Positions 1 to 5,707 of a stretch of DNA of 6,561 nt are shown in pieces. Positions within the stretch are counted from its first letter, which is position 1; every line of letters begins with the position of its first letter. Made by a program: the position numbers and the translations under genes. This stretch comes from Thermoplasmata archaeon (lineage in GTDB: Archaea; Thermoplasmatota; Thermoplasmata; Lutacidiplasmatales; UBA184): contig JASHWZ010000113.1 in the NCBI GenBank assembly GCA_030043865.1, forward strand, positions 1 through 6,561, written 5' to 3'. The notes below the pieces were generated by a model. The model did not search any database, was not told where the DNA came from, and worked only from the letters and a program-made list of their open reading frames with translations.

Positions 1-1352
1 TGCTCGTTCCCGGTGATCTCGGCCCAAAGCCCCGGGGTGCCCGGCGGGGCGTACGGGCTGACGCCGTCGTCCGTGAATCGGTAGGCTTTGTACTCCGTGA
101 GCGACGCGACGTCCGCCGCGCCGAGCCGCTTGCCCCGGTCGACGTGCGCCGCCTTGAGGTCGAAGCGGGCGCTGGTCGTCGTGTTCTGGCAGAGCGCTTG
201 GTCGAGCAGGAGGATCACCGGGACCCGCCACTTCTCGGCGAGGTTGAGGGCCTGGATCGTGAGGTCGAAACAGTCCTCGGGATTGGACGGTGCGACGATG
301 AACCGCGGGTACTCCCCGTGGCCGAGGTTCGCGAGGTGGGAGAGGTCCGACTGCTCGTGCCGCGTCGGCTGTCCGGTGCTCGGACCGACCCGCTGGCAGT
401 CGGCGATGACGATCGGGATCTCGGCGGTCCCGGCGTGACCGATCCCTTCGGTCATGAGCGAGAGGCCGGGTCCGCTCGTCGACGTCATCACTCGGGCACC
501 CGCGTACGCGGCCCCGATCACCATGTTCACGGCCGCGAGCTCGTCTTCCGCCTGGCGGACCACCCCACCGAACGCGGGCAGGTACCGCTGCAGGTATTCC
601 ATCACCTCGGTCGCGGGCGTGATCGGGTAGCCCGCGAAGAAGCGGCCCCCGCCGACGACGAACCCGAGGGCGACGGCCTGGTTGCCGGTGGTGAGGATGA
701 GGTCGTGCGCGTCGCCGTCGACGACGCTGAAGCGTCCGGAGACGCCGGTCGCTTCGAGGGCGGCCTTGCGACCGATCTCGAGCGCCTTCAGGTTCTTCTC
801 GAGCGCTTCTCCGCCGCGGCGCTTGAACCGCTCCTCGATGACCTCCCGGGTCTTCGCCGGGTCGAAGCCGAGCAGGACGGAGAGGGCGCCGTACGCCGCC
901 GTGTTCTTGAAGATCGGCTGGCCGAGCGGTCCTCCCACGAGGGTCGCGAACGGAAACCCCGAGGCGTTGGGGAGGTCGACGTGGAACGCCGTGGAGTCGT
1001 AGATGATGTAGCCGTGCGCCGCGAGCTCGGCGCGTCCCATCTCGACCGCCTCGTTGTCGAACGCGACCAGCACGTCGACCTCGGGCTTGACCGCCGAGAT
1101 CGGGTCGCGCGATGCGCGGACCGAGGCGTCGGCGTGTCCGCCCCGGATGCGGGAGAGCACGTTCCGGGAGGTGTAGACGTACAGCCCGGACTTCCGGAAG
1201 TACCGTCCGAGAAGGTCCGAGACGGTGAGGGTACCGTCCCCGCCCTGACCGCCGATCATCACGCTCAGGTCGGCGAGCTCGATCGGGGGCTTCGGCCCGG
1301 CGGGGCCGGCGTCGACCGGAAGCGGAGTGCTGCGAGCGGCGGGCGTCGTCAT
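1..1352 (-). CDS. korA: 2-oxoacid:ferredoxin oxidoreductase alpha subunit (fused gamma-alpha), 3' end outside window
   Basis: Minus-strand frame open from ATG at 1352-1350 to the left edge, giving 450 residues with no stop. Two domains are visible in order. Residues about 27-200 are the gamma-type catalytic domain, with the glycine-rich GGQGGDG (34-40) and SRIRGGHADASVR (67-79). From about 215 onward is the alpha (pyrimidine-binding) domain, with GYPITPATEV (241-250), QAEDELAAVN (267-276), TSTSGPGLS (290-298) and TGQPTRHEQSDL (326-337). This gamma-alpha fusion is the usual KorA form; full-length members are roughly 570-620 aa, so about a quarter is missing. With a TPP-binding beta subunit (KorB, expected further left) it would oxidatively decarboxylate a 2-oxoacid to acyl-CoA and reduce ferredoxin in the cytoplasm. 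The start is fixed by an in-frame TGA at 1361-1359, five codons' worth of sequence before the first domain strand is not needed otherwise. The first ~25 residues are a Pro/Ala-rich extension. No Shine-Dalgarno sequence precedes it. The 2-oxoacid (2-oxoglutarate, pyruvate or branched-chain) cannot be read from this subunit alone. Confidence 0.93.
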   Translation of the reverse strand, partial: MTTPAARSTPLPVDAGPAGPKPPIELADLSVMIGGQGGDGTLTVSDLLGRYFRKSGLYVYTSRNVLSRIRGGHADASVRASRDPISAVKPEVDVLVAFDNEAVEMGRAELAAHGYIIYDSTAFHVDLPNASGFPFATLVGGPLGQPIFKNTAAYGALSVLLGFDPAKTREVIEERFKRRGGEALEKNLKALEIGRKAALEATGVSGRFSVVDGDAHDLILTTGNQAVALGFVVGGGRFFAGYPITPATEVMEYLQRYLPAFGGVVRQAEDELAAVNMVIGAAYAGARVMTSTSGPGLSLMTEGIGHAGTAEIPIVIADCQRVGPSTGQPTRHEQSDLSHLANLGHGEYPRFIVAPSNPEDCFDLTIQALNLAEKWRVPVILLLDQALCQNTTTSARFDLKAAHVDRGKRLGAADVASLTEYKAYRFTDDGVSPYAPPGTPGLWAEITGNE

Positions 1353-1395
1353 GGATTCTCAGAAACGCGCGGGGGTTGAGTAGTACCCGGTTCGA

Positions 1396-1405
1396 GCACC
1401 GGTGC
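1396..1405. promoter_or_regulatory. Perfect 10-bp palindrome beside the box A candidate
   Basis: GCACCGGTGC is its own reverse complement and lies one base from the TATA-like octamer at 1407-1414. For korA it would fall between box A and the predicted transcription start, where a bound repressor could block initiation. Read on the plus strand it is upstream of the octamer. A 10-bp palindrome can arise by chance in GC-rich DNA, so an operator role is only a suggestion from its position. Confidence 0.35.
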
Positions 1406-1406
1406 G

Positions 1407-1414
1407 TATTTAAG
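1407..1414 (-). promoter_or_regulatory. Box A (TATA) candidate for korA
   Basis: On the minus strand this reads CTTAAATA, a full match to the archaeal box A pattern YTTAWATA, and it is the most AT-rich octamer in the 158-bp gap between the divergent genes. Initiation about 26 bases downstream would fall near 1384-1386, leaving a leader of about 32 nt before the korA ATG. No Shine-Dalgarno sequence is visible in that leader, which is a little odd. The reverse reading (TATTTAAG) could also serve the plus-strand operon, with a leader of about 75 nt. Confidence 0.55.
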
Positions 1415-1440
1415 CCGGCAGGCGAGCGTCCGCGAAAAAT

Positions 1441-1458
1441 CGACGTGCGAGCACGTCG
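1441..1458. promoter_or_regulatory. Inverted repeat, 8-bp arms with 2-bp spacer: candidate operator
   Basis: CGACGTGC - GA - GCACGTCG has perfect 8-bp arms around a 2-bp spacer and lies in the intergenic gap between korA and the leuA-type gene. This is the size and symmetry expected of a site for a dimeric helix-turn-helix regulator. It sits about 34 bp upstream of the weak TATA-like element of the plus-strand operon (centre to centre), and about 39 bp from the korA box A on its upstream side. If plus-strand transcription began at 1407-1414 instead, the repeat would be near +5 to +22 and could also fold as a leader hairpin. No regulator gene is in the window. Confidence 0.5.
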
Positions 1459-1476
1459 CGGGGCCTCCGGCCGGCC

Positions 1477-1486
1477 AAGAGTTAAG
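1477..1486 (+). promoter_or_regulatory. Weak TATA-like element for the leu-type operon, spaced for a leaderless mRNA
   Basis: AAGAGTTAAG is an A/T-rich island inside very GC-rich sequence. Its centre is about 28 bp before the ATG at 1511, the distance expected if transcription starts at or next to the start codon, as is common in many archaea. The match to a consensus box A is poor, and the alternative is a leadered transcript from 1407-1414, so this is tentative. Confidence 0.35.
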
Positions 1487-1510
1487 CGCGCGCGCCGGGT
1501 GGAAGTCTCG

Positions 1511-2758
1511 ATGGCGGAGCCTCGCCTCGTCGAGGACTACCACCCGGCGACCGCGCGGGAGCGGGCCATCTCCGAACCGATCGTGTTCTGGGACGAGACG
1601 CTCCGCGATGGCGAGCAGACGCCCGGCGTGCACTTCTCGCCGGAGGAAAAGCTCCGGGTGGCGACCCTGCTCTCGGAGATCGGGGTGTCGGTGGTCAACG
1701 CCGGGATCCCGGTCGTCTCCGAGGAGGAGGCTCGCGCGGTTCGTCTGGTCGCGTCGGCCGGACTGAAGGCGGACATCCTCGCCGCCGCGCGTACGGTGCC
1801 GGCGGACGTCGACGCGGTCATCCGCAGCGGCGCGTCGCACATCGCGATCTTCGTCGCCGCGAGCAACGTCCACCTGCGCTACAAGCTTCGGATGAGCCCG
1901 GAGGAGGTGCGGGCCGCCTCGCTGAAGACCGTGCGCCAGGCGAAGGACGCCGGCCTCCACGTCGCGTTCGTCACCGAGGATACGGTGCGGGCTCCGTTCG
2001 ACTTCGTCGAGCGGCTCTACCGCGACGTGCAGGACGCCGGCGCCGACCGTCTCGTGGTCGCGGATACCGTCGGCATCATGACGCCGCTCACGTTCCGATG
2101 GTACCTCAAGGAGTTCCAGCGCCGGGTCGCCCCCAAGGACCTCTCCGTCCACTGTCACAACGACTTCGGTCTCGCGGCCGCGAATACGCTGACCGCGATC
2201 GAGTGCGGCGCCCGCGCCCCGCACGTCTGCGTCAACGGCCTCGGGGAGCGGGCCGGGAACGCCTCCCTCGAGGAGGTCGTCCTCGAGCTCGAGGCGCTTT
2301 ACGGGGTCCGGACCGGGGTCCGGACCGAGCGGCTCTTGGAGCTCTCGCGACTCGTCGAAGAGCTCTCGGGCATCCCGGTCCAAGCGAACAAGGCGCTCGT
2401 CGGCTACAACGCGTTCTCCCACGAGGCCGGCATCCACACGCACGGCATCCTCGCGAACACGCTGACCTACGAACCGCTCCAGCCCGAGAGGGTCGGCGCC
2501 CGCCGACAGATGATCCTCGGCAAGCACACCGGCAAGGCGGCCGTGGTCGAGAAGCTCAAGGAGCGGGGCCTGACCGCCTCGGACCCGCTCCTCCTCGCGC
2601 TCCTCCAACGGATCAAGACCAGCACCGAGGCCCGCACGAAGGACGACCTCCGCCGCTTCCTCGAAGAGTACCGACACCTATTCGAGCGCCCGGGGCTCTC
2701 GGACGAGGAGTTCTGGACGATGGTGGAGGCCGTCGGGATCGGGGCGGTGACCTCATGA
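1511..2758 (+). CDS. leuA: 2-isopropylmalate synthase / homocitrate synthase family protein without regulatory domain
   Basis: 415-aa acetyl-CoA-dependent condensing enzyme (DRE-TIM metallolyase fold) that would join acetyl-CoA to a 2-oxoacid as the first step of chain elongation. Visible motifs: DETLRDGEQTPGV (28-40), with the metal-binding Asp28 and the catalytic Arg32-Asp33; NVHLRYKL (119-126); TEDTVR (155-160); VHCHNDFG (213-220), with metal ligands His214 and His216; GERAGN (245-250); NAFSHEAGIHTHG (300-312); LGKHTGK (336-342). It ends soon after the LeuA subdomain and lacks the ~130-residue C-terminal leucine-binding domain of classical LeuA. GIPVVSEEE (65-73) and GKHTG look more like homocitrate synthase/NifV/AksA, whereas CHNDFGLA and the leuCDB context suit LeuA; the symbol therefore rests on context. 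Oddities are Asn63 where the family usually has Glu, and Glu29 where Thr is common. ATG 1511 is chosen from domain alignment; an in-frame GTG at 1499 is possible. It overlaps the next gene by ATGA. Confidence 0.85.
   Translation: MAEPRLVEDYHPATARERAISEPIVFWDETLRDGEQTPGVHFSPEEKLRVATLLSEIGVSVVNAGIPVVSEEEARAVRLVASAGLKADILAAARTVPADVDAVIRSGASHIAIFVAASNVHLRYKLRMSPEEVRAASLKTVRQAKDAGLHVAFVTEDTVRAPFDFVERLYRDVQDAGADRLVVADTVGIMTPLTFRWYLKEFQRRVAPKDLSVHCHNDFGLAAANTLTAIECGARAPHVCVNGLGERAGNASLEEVVLELEALYGVRTGVRTERLLELSRLVEELSGIPVQANKALVGYNAFSHEAGIHTHGILANTLTYEPLQPERVGARRQMILGKHTGKAAVVEKLKERGLTASDPLLLALLQRIKTSTEARTKDDLRRFLEEYRHLFERPGLSDEEFWTMVEAVGIGAVTS
2303..2326 (+). repeat. Perfect in-frame 12-bp tandem duplication within leuA
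   Basis: GGGGTCCGGACC occurs twice in direct tandem and encodes Gly-Val-Arg-Thr twice (residues 265-272). Each unit contains the 10-bp palindrome GGTCCGGACC. The repeat lies at the junction after the catalytic barrel, just past the GERAGN-LEEVV segment, where lengths vary in the family, so a four-residue insertion is likely to be tolerated. Confidence 0.85.
2746..2750 (+). promoter_or_regulatory. Ribosome binding site of leuC
   Basis: GGTGA lies 4 bases before the ATG at 2755, inside the end of leuA. It matches the anti-Shine-Dalgarno end of archaeal 16S rRNA and supports this start over the long upstream open frame. Confidence 0.6.
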
Positions 2759-4038
2759 CGGGGCCGAACGGGCACGGCCAGACGCTCGCCGAGAAGGTCC
2801 TCGCCCGGGCGTCGGGGCTCGACCGGGTCGTCCCGGGGCAGATCATCGAGGGGAACGTCGACCTCGCGATGATGCACGAGCAGGGGGCCCAGACCGTCGC
2901 GCCGTTCCACCAGATGGGAGCCGAGAAGGTCTGGGACCCGGACCGCGTCGTGATCGCGATCGACCATTGGGTGCCCGCGTCGACCGAGGGGGCTGCGGTC
3001 CTCCACCGGATCCTGCGCAAGTTCGCCGCGGAGACCCAGCTGCCGCACTTCTACGACGTCGGGCGCCACGGGATCTGCCATCAGATCCTCGCCGAGAACG
3101 GGTGGGTCGTACCGGGAGACCTCGCGGTCGGGACCGACTCGCACACGAACATGCTCGGCGCGATGGGCGCCGTCGCGACCGGCATCGGACCGACCGAGAT
3201 GGCGGCCGTGCTCGCGCTCGGACGTCTGTGGCTCAAGGTCCCTCCCACGATCCGGGTCCGCGTTCGGGGCCGGATGGGCCGGGGCGTGACCGCGAAGGAC
3301 CTCGTGCTCCGGATCCTCGGCGAGATCAAGACGACCGGGGCGACGTACAAGTCGGTCGAGTTCACCGGCCCCGGGATCGAGGCGCTCTCGATGCCCGAGC
3401 GGTTCACGATCTGCAACATGACGACCGAGATGGGCGCGAAGTGCGGCGTGGTCGCGCCCGACCAGAAGACGTTCGACTACCTCGCTCCGATCGCCAAGCA
3501 CGCGATGCATCCGCTCTCGGCCGACGCGGACGCGCAGTACGAGCGCACGCTCGACATCGACCTCGACGGGATGTCGCCGATGGTCGCCTGCCCGTACTCC
3601 CCGGACAACGTCCGCCCCCTCGAGGAGGTCGCCCGGGAGCACGTCAAGGTCGACCAGGTGTTCCTCGGCTCCTGCACGAACGCCCGGATCGAGGACCTTC
3701 GCGAAGGGGCGGCGCTGATGAAGGGTCACCAGGTCGCGAAGGGGGTGCGATTCATCGTCTCCCCGGCATCGACCGCGATCTACGACCAGTGCCTGAAGGA
3801 AGGGATCATCCAGACGTTCACCGACGCCGGGGCGGTCTTCACGAACTCGAGCTGCTCCGCCTGCTTCGGTGGCAACATGGGGATCCTCGCCCCGGACGAG
3901 GTCTGCGCGTCGTCGTCCAACCGGAACTTCCCCGGTCGCATGGGCGCGAAGGAGGCCCGGATCTACCTCATGTCGCCGGCCGCGACCGTGGCGGCGGCGA
4001 TCCGCGGTGAGATCGTCGACCATCGGGAGCTCCTGTAG
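2755..4038 (+). CDS. leuC: 3-isopropylmalate dehydratase / homoaconitase-type large subunit
   Basis: 427-aa aconitase-superfamily large subunit, the usual length for archaeal two-subunit enzymes. With the LeuD-type protein encoded next it would isomerise the malate-type product of the preceding synthase by dehydration and rehydration, using a [4Fe-4S] cluster. Visible motifs: AIDHWVP (68-74), GICHQ (106-110), GTDSHTN (126-132), FTICNMTTEMGAKCG (217-231), LGSCTNARIEDL (304-315) and SSSNRNFPGRMG (386-397). The three cluster cysteines are present at Cys307, Cys367 and Cys370. The segment around the second and third is SSCSACFGG, whereas most relatives have PGC or PTC before the first of this pair; the cysteine spacing is unchanged. 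The start is the ATG overlapping the leuA stop (ATGA), supported by the GGTGA just upstream. Sequence alone cannot separate isopropylmalate from homoaconitate as substrate. Confidence 0.93.
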   Translation: MTGPNGHGQTLAEKVLARASGLDRVVPGQIIEGNVDLAMMHEQGAQTVAPFHQMGAEKVWDPDRVVIAIDHWVPASTEGAAVLHRILRKFAAETQLPHFYDVGRHGICHQILAENGWVVPGDLAVGTDSHTNMLGAMGAVATGIGPTEMAAVLALGRLWLKVPPTIRVRVRGRMGRGVTAKDLVLRILGEIKTTGATYKSVEFTGPGIEALSMPERFTICNMTTEMGAKCGVVAPDQKTFDYLAPIAKHAMHPLSADADAQYERTLDIDLDGMSPMVACPYSPDNVRPLEEVAREHVKVDQVFLGSCTNARIEDLREGAALMKGHQVAKGVRFIVSPASTAIYDQCLKEGIIQTFTDAGAVFTNSSCSACFGGNMGILAPDEVCASSSNRNFPGRMGAKEARIYLMSPAATVAAAIRGEIVDHRELL

Positions 4039-4049
4039 GGGGCCGGGCC

Positions 4050-4577
4050 GTGAAGGATGTCATCGAGGGGCGCGTCTGGACCCTGGGTAAGGACGTCGAC
4101 ACCGACGGCATCATCTCGGGCAAGTACCTCACGATCATCGACCCGAACGAACTGAAAAAGCACGTCTTCGAGATCGCGCTGCCCGAGTTCGCGGCGGGAG
4201 CTCGGCCCGGTGACATCATCGTCGCCGACGAGAACTTCGGCTGCGGCTCGAGCCGGGAGCACGCGCCCCAGGCGATGAAGGCGATCGGGGTCGGCGCCGT
4301 CGTCGCCGACTCGTTCGCCCGCATCTTCTTCCGCAACGCGATCAACCTCGGGCTCCCGACCGTGGAGGCCCGCGGGGTCCGGGCGATCTTCGAGAAGGGC
4401 GACGTCGCGCGCATCGAGATGCGGGCCGGTCGGATCACCAACGTCCGCACCGGAGCCACGGTGGAGTTCCCGCCGCTGCCCGCCCACCTGCTCGGCCTTC
4501 TCGAGGCGGGCGGACTCGTCGAGAAGGTGCGGGCCGAGCTCGCCGCGCGCAAGGCCGGGGCGGCGCCGACGCCATGA
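4050..4577 (+). CDS. leuD: 3-isopropylmalate dehydratase / homoaconitase-type small subunit
   Basis: 175-aa swivelling-domain partner of the large subunit, slightly longer than the usual ~165 aa because of an Ala/Lys-rich tail. Motifs: GRVWTLGKDVDTDGII (7-22), FGCGSSREHAP (63-73) and SFARIFFRNAINLGLP (88-103). These are the standard substrate-carboxylate and hinge elements of archaeal LeuD/HacB proteins. The loop after the DVDTD motif reads GKYLTIIDP (24-32). In characterised methanogen paralogues I recall YLRT in isopropylmalate isomerase and YLVYT in homoaconitase; this protein has neither. The start is GTG at 4050, 11 bp after the leuC stop, with a G-run (4038-4042) about 7 bases upstream as a weak ribosome site; the in-frame sequence before it has no better start. 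The 3' end overlaps the next gene by ATGA. Confidence 0.92.
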   Translation: MKDVIEGRVWTLGKDVDTDGIISGKYLTIIDPNELKKHVFEIALPEFAAGARPGDIIVADENFGCGSSREHAPQAMKAIGVGAVVADSFARIFFRNAINLGLPTVEARGVRAIFEKGDVARIEMRAGRITNVRTGATVEFPPLPAHLLGLLEAGGLVEKVRAELAARKAGAAPTP

Positions 4578-5707
4578 GGGACGCGGCGTACGAGCTCGCG
4601 GTCTTCCCGGGCGATGGGACCGGGCCCGAGGTCGTGAAGGAGGGGCTGAAGGTCCTCGACGCGTTGGCGGAGGGTGGGCCGGCGCCGTGGCGGGCGACCG
4701 AGTACCCGGGCGGTGGCCAGTACTTCCTGCGCACCGGTCGCGAATGGGACCCCGAGGGGGAAGCCGCGGCGCGCCGCGCCGACGCGATCCTGCTCGGGGC
4801 GGTCGGTTGGCCGGGGGCCACGCTCTCGAACGGCGACATCGCCGGTCGCGCCCTCGTGCTCGGGCTGCGCGAGTCCCTCGACCTGTACGCGAACGTCCGT
4901 CCCTGCCGTCTCTACCCGGGGGTCAAGCACCGCATCAGCGGGGAGTACCGCGAGGTCTGGTCGCCGAAGAACGTCGACCTCGTGATCGTACGGGAGAACA
5001 CGGAGGACCTCTACACGCCGGCGCGCGGCCGACTGCGGCGGGCCGACGAGACGGAAGTGGCGGTCGATACGCGGATCATCACCCGGAAGGGGGCGGAGCG
5101 CGTGATCCGCTACGCGTTCGAGCTCGCCCGGGCGCGGACCCGGGGAGCGCCCGAGGACGGGGTCCGTCGGGTGACGTGCGTCGACAAGGCGAACGTCATG
5201 GAGGGCTGCCGGTTCTTCCGAGAGACGTACGACCGCGTCGCGAAGGAGTATCCCGAGATCGAGCGCGACTACGCGTACGTGGACGCGTTCGCGCAGTGGC
5301 TCGTCCGCAATCCCGAGCGGTTCAACGTCGTCGTCGCGACCAACATGATGGGCGATATCATCACCGACCTGGCCGCGGTGCTCCAGGGCGGGATGGGGTT
5401 CGCGGCCGGAGGGAACATCGGCGCCGAGCACGCGATGTTCGAGCCGGTCCACGGGAGCGCGCCGAAGTACGCCGGCAAGAACCAAGTGAACCCGTTCGCG
5501 ACGTTCCTCGCGGTCGAGCAGTTGCTCCGCTGGCTCGGCGACCGACACGGCGACCGGCGCCTGACCGAGCCCGCGGACCGCCTCGAGCGGGCGATCGCCC
5601 GCGTGCTCGCGGAGGGCCAGGCGCAGACGTACGACCAGGGCGGTACGACGACGACCAGCGGCGCGGGCGACCGGCTCGCCGCCGCCGTGCGCGCGGAGGC
5701 CCGATGA
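4574..5707 (+). CDS. leuB: 3-isopropylmalate dehydrogenase / isocitrate dehydrogenase family enzyme with NADP-type coenzyme residues
   Basis: 377-aa beta-decarboxylating dehydrogenase, the last step of the elongation module: it would oxidise and decarboxylate the 2-hydroxyacid to a 2-oxoacid one carbon longer than the starter. Landmarks: FPGDGTGPEV (11-20); substrate arginines Arg99 and Arg109 in LRESLDLYANVRP; Arg140 and Tyr147 in RENTEDLY; Lys205 in VDKANVM; metal-binding Asp237, Asp261 and Asp265 (GDIITD); coenzyme loop HGSAPKYAGKNQVNP (293-307). Val95 and Leu96, just before Arg99, occupy the gamma-side-chain pocket and are hydrophobic as in isopropylmalate dehydrogenase; the Arg of Thermus homoisocitrate dehydrogenase and the Ser/Asn of isocitrate dehydrogenase are absent. 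Lys298, Tyr299, Val305 and Tyr353 correspond to the NADP-binding residues of E. coli isocitrate dehydrogenase rather than the Asp-Ile of NAD-dependent LeuB. D-malate/tartrate dehydrogenase is an alternative. ATGA overlaps join it to both neighbours, and no ribosome site precedes its ATG. Confidence 0.88.
   Translation: MRDAAYELAVFPGDGTGPEVVKEGLKVLDALAEGGPAPWRATEYPGGGQYFLRTGREWDPEGEAAARRADAILLGAVGWPGATLSNGDIAGRALVLGLRESLDLYANVRPCRLYPGVKHRISGEYREVWSPKNVDLVIVRENTEDLYTPARGRLRRADETEVAVDTRIITRKGAERVIRYAFELARARTRGAPEDGVRRVTCVDKANVMEGCRFFRETYDRVAKEYPEIERDYAYVDAFAQWLVRNPERFNVVVATNMMGDIITDLAAVLQGGMGFAAGGNIGAEHAMFEPVHGSAPKYAGKNQVNPFATFLAVEQLLRWLGDRHGDRRLTEPADRLERAIARVLAEGQAQTYDQGGTTTTSGAGDRLAAAVRAEAR
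5695..5699 (+). promoter_or_regulatory. Ribosome binding site of the thiolase gene
   Basis: GGAGG, the full core Shine-Dalgarno sequence, lies 4 bases before the ATG at 5704 and inside the end of the dehydrogenase gene. It fixes the thiolase start and suggests efficient re-initiation at the ATGA junction. Confidence 0.65.

Noticed and set aside
144..1379. 411-codon plus-strand frame opposite korA
   Set aside because: Arg/Asp/Glu/Gly-rich translation without motifs, lying opposite a well-supported oxidoreductase gene.
1486..1495. Alternating GC run (GCGCGCGCGC) before leuA, possible Z-DNA
   Set aside because: Only five dinucleotides in a very GC-rich gap; expected by composition.
1376..1510. 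In-frame N-terminal extension of leuA from TTG 1376 or GTG 1445
   Set aside because: The extension would cross the promoter elements and the inverted repeat, is Arg-rich and unlike the family; ATG 1511 already leaves about 20 residues before the first conserved motif.
2281..2294. Perfect 14-bp palindrome CCTCGAGCTCGAGG inside leuA
   Set aside because: It is explained by Leu-Glu codon repeats (CTC GAG) in coding sequence and has no regulatory context.
1349..2677. Long minus-strand open frame opposite leuA (442 codons)
   Set aside because: Its translation is Arg/Asp/Glu/Leu-rich without domains, and the opposite strand encodes a clear conserved enzyme. Long antisense frames are expected in GC-rich codons.
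2098..2754. Upstream extension of the leuC frame into leuA
   Set aside because: The extra sequence is Pro/Arg-rich without homology; the ATGA overlap and GGTGA at 2746 mark the true start.
2467..4023. 518-codon minus-strand frame opposite leuC
   Set aside because: Low-complexity charged translation with no motif; it mirrors the codon structure of leuC.
4039..4049. Possible terminator or promoter between leuC and leuD
   Set aside because: Only 11 bp of G-rich sequence with no T-run, hairpin or TATA element; it reads as an ordinary intra-operon gap.
3968..5548. 526-codon minus-strand frame opposite leuD and leuB
   Set aside because: Spans two real genes on the other strand, has no recognisable domain and looks like a GC-driven shadow.
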